Part shown: positions 37,501-48,438 of the stretch, piece after piece
Numbering within the stretch: the stretch's first letter is position 1
How the letters are laid out: every line of letters begins with the position of its first letter
Source: Allacma fusca
Lineage: Eukaryota > Arthropoda > Collembola > Symphypleona > Sminthuridae
Direction: 5' to 3'
Assembly: GCA_947179485.1 (NCBI GenBank)
Contig: OX359246.1
Span: forward strand, 29,760,001 to 29,824,000
Length of the DNA stretch: 64,000 nt
Program-made: the position numbers and the translations under genes
The notes under the pieces: generated by a model
What the model saw: the letters and a program-made list of their open reading frames with translations, nothing else
Databases searched by the model: none
What the model was told of the DNA's origin: nothing

Positions 37501-37658
37501 TGTGTCGGATGGAAGCGGAGCCCAATATAAAAATTTCAAGTTGCTTGCAAATATTGTTCAATTCAAGGAGGAGTTCGGTTATAATGTTACTTGGACGTAC
37601 ATGGCTACCGCTCATGAAAAATCAGTGTGTGATGGAATATCTGCTGTTGTAAAACGTG
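34560..37658 (+). repeat. Tandem unit 1 of 3,099 bp inside the transposon
   Basis: Repeated immediately at 37,659-40,757. The unit starts within a non-coding part and ends within the transposase frame. Both boundaries and the junction share the 6-bp word TTGTAC (34,560, 37,659, 40,758), the signature of a microhomology- or replication-slippage-mediated duplication. Only one base difference was noticed between the units (A at 37,170, C at 40,269; Lys to Thr). Confidence 0.93.
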
Positions 37659-37732
37659 TTGTACTCCTTTTTGTATGTTTGCAAATACCACATCTGGTTG
37701 CGTTGTTCCGTTTTCGGACACCGGAACGATAG
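35699..37732 (+). pseudogene. Transposase-like gene, first copy (three in-frame stops, 3' end lost)
   Basis: From the ATG at 35,699 the frame is identical to the second copy, including TAG at 36,035, TAA at 36,962 and TAG at 37,301. At 37,659 the tandem junction replaces the 3' third of the gene by the start of the next unit, so the frame runs only a further 25 codons to 37,732. It lacks everything after VVKRVV and is certainly defective even if the stops were read through. Confidence 0.85.
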
Positions 37733-40700
37733 GTGCAAACAAATAAGGAATGTAAAGTTCAGAACCGGGCTTCTTTGTTTGTACGTAAGATTTGTCTATT
37801 TGCTTCGCAAATATTATTTTAAGTGACTGATCGCTTCGAACATTGTAACCACAGCTGGGTCCAATGCATCGACAATATGAAAATACTCCTCATGAAAGGC
37901 ACACAAGAATGACAATTTGAAAAGGCGTCATTTTACGAATTTAACAATGCTAGTTAAGAGTATTAGAGTAGAACCAATGATTTATATTATAACAAACATT
38001 GTGGTTTTATACCCGAGAGCAGTAAATACAAGTAATGAAAGTAAGTCATGTTAACTGTTTTTATTACTCATCTTGTCCAAACAAGGTAGAAGTTAATTCC
38101 AGCATGGTTTTTACTTTTATTATTTATTTTTTGGGCAGTAATATCACACTTAAACTGTTGTTTGTATACTGTTCTAACAAAGAACTGTCATGTAAACGAT
38201 TACAGAATGTTAATTTTAAAAGTGAAACACTATTTCAAAGCGCTAGTATAAATAACACTTGTGATAGAAAATGCTTGCTCCAAATAGTGATGACAGTGCA
38301 TAACCCAAATTTTCACTCGATGGAAAACAATTCATTAGTCATGTATAAAACCTATTAAGATTTTCGAGTAAAAGAGAAAGTGTGAAACTTGTATACACTA
38401 CTTATCTATTCTGGGAGGGAGACAAGTCACTGGCAAATGCAGTACCCAATGTTTGGTGCAATGAAGTATTCCAGATGTAAAAATACTAATTTTTACATAC
38501 GAAATACATGCATTGAAAATGTATAAATGACTGTTTCCAGTTTATGTATTTCTGGTTCGAGATGTTCCTGCAGCAAATGAATGCAACATCAGTTAGTACT
38601 TGTAATTACCGGTTACCAACAATGACGGCCAAATTTAGTTGTACAGAAGTGAGTGCAACGTTCAGGAAAGATCGTCGTAAATATTCACATCATTTAATTC
38701 AGAGCTGCTCCAGCAGAACGTCCACGATTTGGTTACACGTGATCCATGATATCAGTTTCCCCTTTTGAATTTATTCCAGAAATTGAATTTAGTAATAATG
38801 GGTAGGACAAGCAAGACATTATGCCGCAATCCCTTTGTCAAGAAAGGCCACTCGAAAACACAAGGACAAAATCTATTATTCGTTGAACAACGCGAATTGT
38901 TACAGCAACATTACCCAAGCATAACTGTCAGTTTATACGATCAATATTGCGTTGGTTGCTACAAATCTGTTTTAAAATGGCTACCACTAGGAGCAAGTGA
39001 TACTTCCCCAGCAGGCCAGATTGATCAACACGAATCTATTCAGGGACCTGGGTTAAGTGTTGCAGGCACTGGTGAGGAAAAATCTCCTCCTCGAAAGTTA
39101 CCGAAAATCTTACAAATTCTTTGCCCCTGCGTGTAGTATTGCAGGGACTGTGTCTCAACCCGAAGCAGCACAGGGAAGTGCGGACGCTTGTTTAGGATAC
39201 CGAAAGTTCCTGAAACTGCATCATCGTCCTTAGAAAGTTTGGAGGACCTTCCAGAAGACTCTTCGCATCCTGCAACGTCAGCTTCAAGCTCTTACATTGA
39301 CTCGGAAATCCAGGTAAAAAAGCTAACCACAAAACTCACCTCTTTACTTCAGACTCCCATAAAGAAAGGAAGTACTCATCACGGTTACAAATTACAAGAA
39401 AAGTATGCAAAATTGGAGGACCATCTCAAGCAACGATTCAAGAAAGTAGCGAAAGCCGACCTGCAGCTTACACCGAAACGAACATGTTCTGCTTGCGAGG
39501 AGCTGTTCCTGGACCTTGCAAAGGTATTCCCTTATCTTAAAACTAGAAGAGAAAAGTATCTCAACCTAACATCTGTACCAAAGTTATTCACCATTGAAGA
39601 AATTGAACAGACGTTTCTATGCACAACATACGAATCCCGCAAAGCTAAAGAATACAAAACTAAATACGGGGCTTTTTTTGCCCCGCATCTTAATTTGACT
39701 GGAGATCGACTTCCACGGCACGTGGTAGCTGCAGTAGTTGCTTTCTATTTAGACGATCGAAATAGCAGAAATTTGCCTGGGATGCGGCAGACAGTAATGG
39801 TGAGAAATGAAGAAGGAATTCGAGAGGCCCAGAATAAGAGACTCGTTTATATGAACCTCACGGATCTTCACGAAGAATTTAAAAAAGCCTACCCGAAAAT
39901 CACGGTTGGACGTACAAAAGTTTCACTACTTCGGCCCCGTCAGTGTGTGTGGCCCGGTCGTCGTGGTCATCACAACACCTGTGTATGTATAATTCACAAG
40001 AACTTTAAGTTACTTTGCACGGCTCTTGGTTTAATTCAGACGACATCAATAAATCTTAGCTAAATTCTTTGTGATCCAGCTACACCGGAGTGTTATCTAC
40101 GATTTTGTTGTTTCTGTCTAATTGAAAGTAAACTTACTAATCTGACGGCAGGATGCGGAGAGGATAACATTGAGTTCTATCAATGGGAGTCTATTGATCG
40201 AACCGAAATACGGAGGTATTCAGAAAGTTTAGATGTGTTTACGTCTACTTTGCAAGAGCAACTAACAACATTTGCTGCCCACGATTTCATCGCAAGAAAA
40301 CAAGGTGAACACGTAGCTGTACTGAAGCAGAATATATCTGAAGAATATAATAGAGCCATCTGTCATGTGGATTTCGCCATTAATTATTCATTTGTTCATT
40401 AGGATGACGTCCAATCCACTCACTGGAACCCCGTCCAAGCAACGATAAATCCTTTTGTCTTGTATTACCGAAGTACGTTTAAATCATACGTCGTAGTAAG
40501 CGACCATATGGAGCACAACACAACTGCATTCCATGCATTTCTCCGCAAAGTTATTCCCATGATCAAGCAAGACTTTCCTCACATCACAACGCTGCACTTT
40601 GTGTCGGATGGAAGCGGAGCCCAATATAAAAATTTCAAGTTGCTTGCAAATATTGTTCAATTCAAGGAGGAGTTCGGTTATAATGTTACTTGGACGTACA

Positions 40701-40757
40701 TGGCTACCGCTCATGAAAAATCAGTGTGTGATGGAATATCTGCTGTTGTAAAACGTG
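37659..40757 (+). repeat. Tandem unit 2 of 3,099 bp inside the transposon
   Basis: Second copy of the unit, running into the only complete 3' end of the coding frame. An open frame at 34,936-35,259 (107 codons in frame, repeated at 38,035-38,358) and one at 35,445-35,669 lie upstream of the transposase frame in both units. They show no recognisable domain and are probably chance frames. Confidence 0.9.
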
Positions 40758-41452
40758 TTGTACGACTGGAGAGCCTGAAACCTGGAGTTTTTATTCGTAA
40801 TGTTGATGAAATAGTAACCTACTGTCAGAGGTACTGGATTGAAAAAACCACAATGGATGTTGTCCTTGTTCGGGTAGAAGAAGTCATGTCAATACATGAA
40901 GAGCTGGAACACAGGTATTCGAAGGCAGTGAGGTTAGTCGGGATCAAAGAAATGCACTCTTTGCAGCCAACCGATGAAAATGAATTTATTGTGAAAAGGT
41001 ACTCGTCTTCACCAACTTATGAAATATTTCGTCCAGTCCCAACTGCTTCCAGTGTGACATCGCACCCCAACATTGGCGTGGGTAACTACGTCGCCTTTCT
41101 GGTTCTTTTCAACTTCCAGGTGGAAGTAGTCGACGACATGGAGTCATTTCCCGAGGAGGTTGTCATCCGTTGCATGAGAAGATTTGGACGTCAAAATAGT
41201 TTCAAGTGGACTGAAATTGAAACAGTTAAAAGAATTCCGCTGAGACTTGTTATCCGAAAAGTCAACGCCCCCTCGTCTTCATCCACCGGAAGAGTTTACA
41301 AGTTAGAAAATTTAGAGTACACATCCATTGAGGCGTCCACTGCATTATTACTTAAACAACTTACCTCTAAACAACCATTAACACATAAGTTGCAGTACCT
41401 TGTTAGACGTTATTTCTTTTATCATTACATTATTTTATTTACCATTGATTAA
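38798..41452 (+). pseudogene. Transposase-like gene of unassigned family, full length, three in-frame stops
   Basis: One reading frame of 885 codons from ATG 38,798 to TAA 41,452, interrupted only by TAG 39,134, TAA 40,061 and TAG 40,400; no frameshift. Parts in order: an N-terminal CxxC (DQYCVGCYKSVLKW), a Ser-rich linker, a CxxC before a helical region (RTCSACEELFLDLAKVFP), then AAVVAFYLDDRNSRNLPG and YMNLTDLHEEFKKAYP, a CVCIIHKNFKLL Cys-His motif, a four-Cys cluster (CDPATPECYLRFCCFC), HVDFAINYS, HFVSDGSGAQYKNFKLLANI and AHEKSVCDGISAVVKR. The Asp residues in VDFA and VSDG and the final DG are candidate RNase-H-type catalytic acids. The last 46 bases lie in the right inverted repeat. Expression would need readthrough or correction of the three stops. 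Confidence 0.75.
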
Positions 41453-42035
41453 TGTCTCCAGTTTATTATGTTAAATTTAAAAAATAAATAATTTGTATGG
41501 ATGCATTCCAACATACAATTTAGTTATGCAATGTAGTGTTTTTATGCAGGAAATGCATTGTTTATAATGTTTTGTACCTAATTATTGGTTCACAATGTGC
41601 TAAATCACGAGTTGTTGGATACAGCGGGGCACACGAGACTAACATGTACTTTTATACCGTAGTGCACAAACACATCCAGGTTACCCGACACATTTGTTCA
41701 CTCTGCAAAAATTTTTATTAAATTTCAAAATTTTGAAAATTATTTTTCAAAATTTTATAAGTTTTTTGAAATTTCAAAAATCGTTCAAAACTACTAAGCA
41801 GTATTCATTTCTAGACCCCGATCACTTTACATTACGGAAATCGGACGTGTAGCTCCGAAGATATTCCGGATCTCCCGAAAACCGGGTATTTTCCCGATAT
41901 CTCCCATCAACCGGGTAGTAGCCGGCAAGTAACACCACAAACACATGCATTATGGCATACTTCATGCTCAAGACCACTATGGTCACATTTCCCGTACGCC
42001 CAGTTTTACCTTTACAGGATACATGTGAACTTACC
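41407..42035 (-). repeat. Right terminal inverted repeat of the 8.2-kb element
   Basis: Inverse of the left repeat, differing by scattered substitutions and small indels. It contains the end of the transposase frame including its stop codon, so the left repeat also carries an inverted copy of that gene tail. Confidence 0.9.
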
Positions 42036-42639
42036 AATTGAAAGAAAAAAGGTGAAAAAATGAGAAAATATATAAGTACCAACAAGTATATTTTCATTCC
42101 ACCAAGAACATAGTGGGTATTACTGGAAGAATAACTAGTGCTGACTTTTAGGAATCAGAAACCAGGGCAACCATATTCAAAAAACGTTCTTGTATCAAAT
42201 GTTCTCAATTTCCTTTGCAAGCTCACCAACCCATGTTACAACTGTTGTGGTCGTCGTGCGATGACCCCTGTCATCGTCCGAAGCGATGGGTATTGATCGG
42301 ATTTTTGTTGAAAGACGGGAAGATTTTCCCCAGGAAAATAATATTTCTGGTAGAAAAAATCTCATAGGGAAGGGATTTTTTTTCGCGTACAGGGATTTTT
42401 TAATTCGTTGACCTTTATTTTGATAGGGATTTTTAATTTTTTTTGTGGATTGTTTTGAGGGATTTGAAGTCTTGTAGAAAAAATATTTTTGCCAACAGGG
42501 ATTTTTTTTCAGCAAGGATTTATGAAATCGTTCAGGACCTCCCTGCATAGACATAAAATTCAGCAGGGAAATTCTGGAATGATCTACCAGTGAGATTTAC
42601 AAAAATCTGACCTTTGGCGACGGGTTGTTTCCAATTCCT
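42036..42639. other. Non-coding stretch with AGGGATTTTT words
   Basis: No gene is supported. Between 42,360 and 42,550 the word AGGGATTTTTT recurs at least five times, which makes a long lysine/asparagine-rich minus-strand open frame (42,554-42,195) by composition; it is not believed to be a protein. It ends with GGACCTCCCTG near 42,545, possibly a transposon terminus without a partner. Confidence 0.4.
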
Positions 42640-42930
42640 CAAATTCTGATTCACCCCAAGTTTTGGTTCGATTATGTTACCAAGTTTCGTTCTGGTGAAA
42701 TCAAAACATACTTGGTGAAACCTGCGCGATTTCTTATTGTCAGCACTAGTTTCTCAAAAATTAACACCAAGTTTGTTTCTGTCGGAGTCAAAACCTACTT
42801 GGCGAAACCTGCGTGATTCCTTGTTGTCAGCGCCAGTTTCTCAAAAATTAGTACCACCTACGTTGCAGGTACATTTGAAACATACTATGTACAACTTTCA
42901 TGATTGTCACCACCAGTTTGTGTTCAATTA
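42640..42930. repeat. Short tandem repeat array, ~87-bp period, about three units
   Basis: CTTGGTGAAACCTGCG (42,711) recurs as CTTGGCGAAACCTGCG (42,798), and the words GTCAGCxCxAGTTTCTCAAAAATTA recur with the same spacing. A third, more diverged unit follows to about 42,930. Non-coding. Confidence 0.7.
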
Positions 42931-42940
42931 ATACCAATTA

Positions 42941-43671
42941 CAGTAAAACCTGTATATAATGGCCGTTCATATAATGGATTCCTGTTAATAGTGGACACAT
43001 TTTCCTTCCCGGTGCCACTTCCTATCCTTTAACATAGGAAACTCCTTCCATATAATGGTTTTCTATATAGTGGAAACCTGCTCATAGTGGACTAATGATC
43101 ATACCCATTCAGTTAAAAATGCAGCTTGAAGGACCTGTATATAGTGGTCAACCAGTCAGAACGAAGGGATACAACTCGCGCGAACCCGAACCAATACCAC
43201 AGCTGCTTGAGTTTAACTCAATTAAAGGCATTTGGACTACGTTTTTAAGTATTTGCAGCGGTTTCGTGTTGTATGTATATCTATGTACTACATACTATGC
43301 TTATTTATATATTAGGTCCATTGTGTTTAAGTACCTTGTTTCTTATCAGTGCTTTGCTATTGTGATTATTTTAAATTAATTACTAGTGGCTTTCATGCAA
43401 CATAATATAATTATTAGTTGCGTTGCAAGAAATTAAATAATTTAGTAATGAGAGTTATCTTGCTGAAAAGCTAAAAATGGCCAAAAAATTAGCGAATATT
43501 TAAAAAAAAGTGTAAAATAACTGATTTTCAATAACGTTTAGTTAAACTTTGTCGGATTCGTGCCTGTATGTGTATGTATGTATACAGTGACCCCTTATTA
43601 TATAGTGGTCCCTGTCTATAGTGGACAAATTTTGGCGTCCCTAGGAAAACCATTTTATACAGGTTTTACTG
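42941..43671. mobile_element. Non-autonomous pogo/mariner-like element with TA target duplication
   Basis: The inverted termini CAGTAAAACCTGTATATAAT and the inverse of CAGTAAAACCTGTATAAAAT are bounded by TA (42939-42940 and 43672-43673). Subterminal repeats of ATATAGTGG / ATAATGG fill both ends. No transposase is inside. CAGT termini with TA duplication fit the pogo branch of Tc1/mariner, so the transposase relic at 27.5 kb is of a class that could have moved it; a direct link is not shown. Confidence 0.88.
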
Positions 43672-43673
43672 TA

Positions 43674-44163
43674 CATGTCTGGCATTTCTTTCATTCATCC
43701 AAAACCCCACTCCAAACCAAAGAACCAGTCTTCATAACGTGTTCTTTAACGTTGTCATTTTGCGGTTGAGTTAATAACTGGTACAATGGATTTATAACAT
43801 GGTACAGCCTACAATGAATTCCGCAACTTGTACCATGTATTTCCCTGTTGTATCCCGGTGGAAATTCCATATAATATACCCGATAAAATCGCATTTTAAA
43901 TTCCTACATACCAGGTAGAAAAGTTTAAAATTAACAATAGTCAGTCAATAAAGTAGTTAGTTTTTGCAACTTTGATAAAGAATAAGTTGTAACTAAAAAT
44001 TAGATTTTTCCTAAACACATGTCTCAGGGAACAATATTATGTTTTGATCCTTCAAAACGATATTTTATACTTAAGCACACTAAACGTCCCTGACGATGAG
44101 CGTTTTGTGTACACTGGAATTTCATGTTGGATTTCTAGTTTTGTTTTTCAGTAAATGAGGGAG
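43674..44163. other. Non-coding stretch, nothing recognised
   Basis: No conserved frame or repeat end seen. Confidence 0.35.
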
Positions 44164-44171
44164 CCTCAAAT

Positions 44172-44397
44172 ACCTGTGACTTGACTAGCTTTTCCATGAA
44201 GTCATGCAAGTCAAGTCTAGTCAAGTCCTGTGTTTTTGGAAGTTGTCCTAGTCTATTCTAGTCAAGTCTCAAAATATTAACACCAAGCGTAGTCTAGTCA
44301 AGTCTATTCTTTCACGCGTATTTTGGCTCCTAGTCTAGTCAAGTCTAGACTTTCCTAGTCAAGTCTGACTAGACTAGGGCAGCAGTGTCTCAGATGA
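44172..44397. mobile_element. Decayed hAT-like element with AGTCAAGTCTAGTC repeats
   Basis: About 226 bp of repeated CTAGTCAAGTC / GACTTGACTAG words ending in AGGGCAGCAGTG. The flanks CCTCAAAT (44164-44171) and TCTCAGAT (44398-44405) match at 6 of 8 positions and may be an old 8-bp duplication. The repeat style resembles the element at 21,650-22,885. Confidence 0.5.
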
Positions 44398-44405
44398 CTT
44401 GACGG

Positions 44406-44749
44406 GTATCTTCCAGTTACTGATAATTGTAATCCCGGTTTTTCTCTTTAGTTCCTCCTCAAATGCCAAGACTTCGAAGTGTTTAATATTTCAGGCACAG
44501 CTCTTCCAGCGTTAATCAACATCCAACTCTCATACCTCCCACTCTGCGAGGAACATGGCACTGGGCTCTGAAGCCATTCCCCAATGATGGAAGTTAGGTA
44601 CTTACAGCGCAGGACAACTCTGGTTGCACCGTAAACACTATATTCCATAATTTATGATTATAGCGAATGTTGGGCTCTTACATACTACATAGGGATGGAT
44701 ACATATGTACTTATGTATGTCCTGCACAATGATATTTCTGTTATACAGG
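44406..44749. other. Non-coding stretch, nothing recognised
   Basis: No supportable gene. Confidence 0.3.
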
Positions 44750-45420
44750 CTACTTGAAACGGATTCTTGAGTTTTCTTGTAGTTACACAGAATTGTAGAG
44801 CACGGAAGTGAAAACGTACAGACGTTATAAACTTATAAGGGATTATAATTAAAACCCGTCTGACGTATTTTCATTAAATATTTACAATATTCTCTGTCAA
44901 ATGTGAATGAATAAACATGCAATTTTATTTTACCCTTGAGCATTGTGTGTATGTGGAGTGACTAGAGTGGTATTAGAGAGCGTTTTTCAGGAACATTAAA
45001 AAATATTTCAGTACCATACTTATCTAGAATATGGCAGGACCAATATCTTTAAATTGTCTAGCAGAGTAGGTTGAAGTAGTTATAAGTGGTGTCATGTACG
45101 ATAAGAGTAAGAATTATTTAGTCATTATGGAATCTGATTTTAATTTAACTTTCATAAGTACAAAAGAAATTAATTTTTGACTCCCGGTTATTTACAATAA
45201 GTTGTACTGAAATTGATTTCACAATCAACGAGAATCAAGCATTGTATGGTTCCACGTTTTGAGTTAGCAAAGAACATAATTTCTTCAGCATAATGGAATA
45301 ACTGATTCGCAAGAACGTATCAGTACAGTAAGTCAGTATAGAGTCGGGGCACGTTTACGGGATTGCCAATATCCGAGGAAGAGTGCATCTTACGTGATCT
45401 TCAGATCTGTGTTGTTTCCT
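44750..45420. repeat. Orphan receptor 5'-flank block (B-type)
   Basis: It carries the same landmarks in the same order as the blocks upstream of receptor copies 1-3: AAACGTACAGACGTTATAAA at about 44,812 followed by CTTATAAGGG, GACGTATTTTCATTAAATAT, a GAATAxGGCA word and CCAATATCCGAGGAAGA (matching CCAACATCCGAGGAAGA near 9,783). There is no receptor gene to its left, where one would be expected by the order in the other units. Confidence 0.7.
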
Positions 45421-48400
45421 AATTCTTGCATAGGGATGTCATCATTGTTTAAAATGTTGCATTTGTTGCTAGTTTTTGCATTTAAAAAGGTTAATGCGTA
45501 AATTTATTGTAATTTGCGAAAGTGTCGAAAACTCGCACACATTATGCGCATTACCTGGAAAGATATCAAGCACAACTAAAGAAATGCAGCTTAATATGCG
45601 AAAGTAACGAAGATTCAAAGAAGGAAAAATCTTTTATAGTGCCTTTTTCCCATTGGAGATTTGGTCGGCAATAAACTATTTTTTAGCAGTAGACTCTGTG
45701 AGTGTTAGAAATGACAACTCATGCATCGTTGTTTAAAATTATGAAATTAAGGAATATTAAATTAATATGGAGGACTTTCACTGTTGAGAATTAGTGAAGA
45801 AATGTTTTACCGCAAATTAATTATCCAGGACTGCCAGTAAGGGCATGCGGGTATGTGCCTATTTAAATACGAACATGCTGCTGACATCTCATAGCAAAAT
45901 TCGTTTGCATGTGGTTAAACAATTGCTAAATAGACAAAAGTTATTAATTACGAGCTTTTGGTTTTAATGATCTCACTAAGTCAATAGTAGCTTCGGTATT
46001 TTTGTTTTACTCAAGCCGTGCCTCGCATTTGTTAATCCCACCGTGGCGATATTCAATATTTAAGTAACATTTAAGGTAGTGTTCCTTGAAAAACGTAATA
46101 CATTACCTATGTCAAACAGCGCCAAAAATTATTAAGGAAACGATTGTTCAATATTAAGTTGCAATCCGCTGTCCAACAAAAATCACTTTGCGATAAACGC
46201 AAAGTGAAAAGTGAGGAGCTCAAAATAATTCTCAAAATAAGCTCATTACCATTACATTTAAAGTGAAAAGAGCAAATTTTCATACAGTATCACGTTGAAG
46301 TACAGTGGTGAGACCCAAATGGAATTTGTAAGAGCATTATCTCGTTTTTACCATTCTTTGTTACCCTCGATCGTGTGTGATACCATATTAAAACAACAAT
46401 AAATTATTATACTTTTTCACATTTGCAACACTACGATACAGCCACTCATTTACCAGCCAGTTCAACGCTATTAGTAACTACGGCTTATTCAGACATTGTA
46501 TTATTTATAATTTGTGTTGTGCTTTTAAAACCGACCTATTCTTTCCGGGATTTCCGCAATTTTGAGTTTATCCGGCGATTATTGTGGAACGTAAACTGCA
46601 AAATTCAGTGTGAAAAGTTACTGCTTTGGATTTTGCAATAATTGCAAAGAAGAACGGTGGAACAAAAACTTTTCTTTAAACAAATGAAAAGTGAAAATTG
46701 AGGAGTGAAGAGCGCTTGGTGAAGTAGGCCCCTGGTGAAGAATTTAGTTGAAAATGTGAGGGTCACAACATTCCCATAGTGCCAAATGCTTTTTGTATTC
46801 AGTTGTGAGGTTAGGGTGATGGTGCATCTTAACCATCGATAATGATGCGGTACAGATATCAGACTTGGTATCGATTCTTATACTGTTTTCACAGATAAGA
46901 GTTGTCATTGCCCAGATTCGCTCCGAAAAAATAATTCGACCCTCCAGAAACAGATAACCTGTTACAGACTTGTTTCATACGACTTTCTGATCAAGTTACC
47001 ATTCAGTCGAGGAAAATCATCTCACGGGATCAAATGTGCCTCAATTATATGTATGTCATGTTAAGCAAGAATAGAACAACGAAAAGTGTTTTACTTGTGC
47101 TAATAGTTTTATTGCTACTCTTTAAAGCAATTTCTAAATTCTCTCACATTTAGTTTTCCTATTTTTGTCTTTGAAAGTTGATAATAATAAGACTTAATCC
47201 CCATAACATTTTCAATACCCGCAGCCTCTCAATAACTTTTAGGCTCGCCGGACCGTCCATGAAAAAATGACGAGATCCGAAATTCCTGTTTTCCACAGTT
47301 TTCTCACTTTCACTCTTGAAGCTGAATTTATTCCACATTGCTCAGGTTCTTTTCCGATGTAAATTCACGTCCACCATTCTCAACGTAGAGACCCATCAAA
47401 ATAGCTCCAGAGAAAGTCCTTAAATGTCTCTACAAAGCTGTGCCAAAACACTGTTTAAAAACAAATTGTGGAAAAATAAACAAATTTAAATTCTAAAAAA
47501 TTAATTTGAATAATTCTGGAAAACATCGACTTTGCTTGACGTTTTCAAACTCTGTGACCTCAAATATATAACCATGTCAATGAAGTAAATTTTAGGAAAT
47601 CTGGAAAACAATTTGCCTCCAACAAGCAGTTTCAAATATTTTATGAGTCCACACCCTTATGTGTGCTAGAGGATTTAAAAATGACTATGGTCACCCTGTA
47701 TGTTATCGTGAACCAAAAGATTATTTTCGACACCGTGACGCAAGTCTGAATGAAACTTACCAAGTTCGGACATGTTAAAAATGAAACGTGTGTTTTGTTT
47801 AAAAAAATAATGGTAACATATCGGATTCTCCATAAATCCTTATCTTCACTTCGACCATGCTTTTAGTATTTCCTGCTGAAACAAAATGTTGTCGAATGTG
47901 CTCCTACTTTTTGAACTGACGGGGGTAGGGAAATTTAGGGGGAGGGCTCCACGCTCTACAAAAGTGATACATCTGACAGCATTAATTACTTCAATTAGTA
48001 CATTTATATTCTGAAAGCGACCCGTTTCCCGGAAACCTCTTTCAAATGAAACTTCCATACATGATGCAATCAAGTCTACAACATTCCAATTAGGAAACGA
48101 TCAAAGAGTAAATTGCATATCCATTGCCTCATGTATGTATACATATTCTGATTTATTCTGTAGATTAAAGTTTACAAACCCATTCCAAGAATATCAAAAA
48201 ACTTGTGACTTATTCATAATTACTTACACACATATATATAAGATACACATTTCAATCAATTCTCCAACACTCTGCACATTATAAGTATAATTACATGTGC
48301 ACTTTCCAGTGCGCAATCATTTCCCCAAGAAAGCTTGTATACGGAAAATATAAGCATAGAACTTACATATGAGGGAGGAACACTCAAAGAACTAGACGGA

Positions 48401-48438
48401 GGTAACGCTCAAAACATCTACAATCACACAAGCTTATC
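45421..48438. other. Non-coding stretch before the membrane-protein cluster
   Basis: No gene recognised. Near 46,690-46,735 the sequence GAGCGCTTGGTGAAGTAGG then CCCCTG is the inverse of a CAGGGGCCTACTTCACC-type hAT terminus, but no left end was found. Part of the 3' UTR of the gene ending at 48,439 probably lies here; an AATAAA on the minus strand occurs near 48,153. Confidence 0.4.

Larger units (their letters stand above)
33850..42035. mobile_element. 8.2-kb DNA transposon with ~630-bp terminal inverted repeats
   Basis: Bounded by GGTAAGTTCACATG at 33,850 and its inverse ending at 42,035. Between the inverted repeats lie a 3,099-bp unit repeated twice head to tail and a plus-strand transposase-like coding frame, complete in length only in the second copy. 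No convincing target duplication flanks it (left AAGTG, right AATTG). The left flank is receptor intron DNA but the right flank is not, so the insertion was followed by rearrangement or occurred inside another element. The transposase resembles a family I remember as widespread but poorly named in animal genomes; the superfamily is left open. Confidence 0.85.

Noticed and set aside
33850-42035. 8-bp or TTAA target duplication of the large transposon
   Set aside because: The flanks AAGTG and AATTG share no convincing repeat, so no superfamily was assigned from target-site data.
42195-42554. 119-codon minus-strand Lys/Asn-rich open frame
   Set aside because: It is produced by recurring AGGGATTTTTT words; composition only.
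46690-46735. hAT element ending in a CAGGGGCC terminus
   Set aside because: Only one end is visible; GTGAAGAA at about 45,793 matches the bases after it but is not followed by the expected left terminus.
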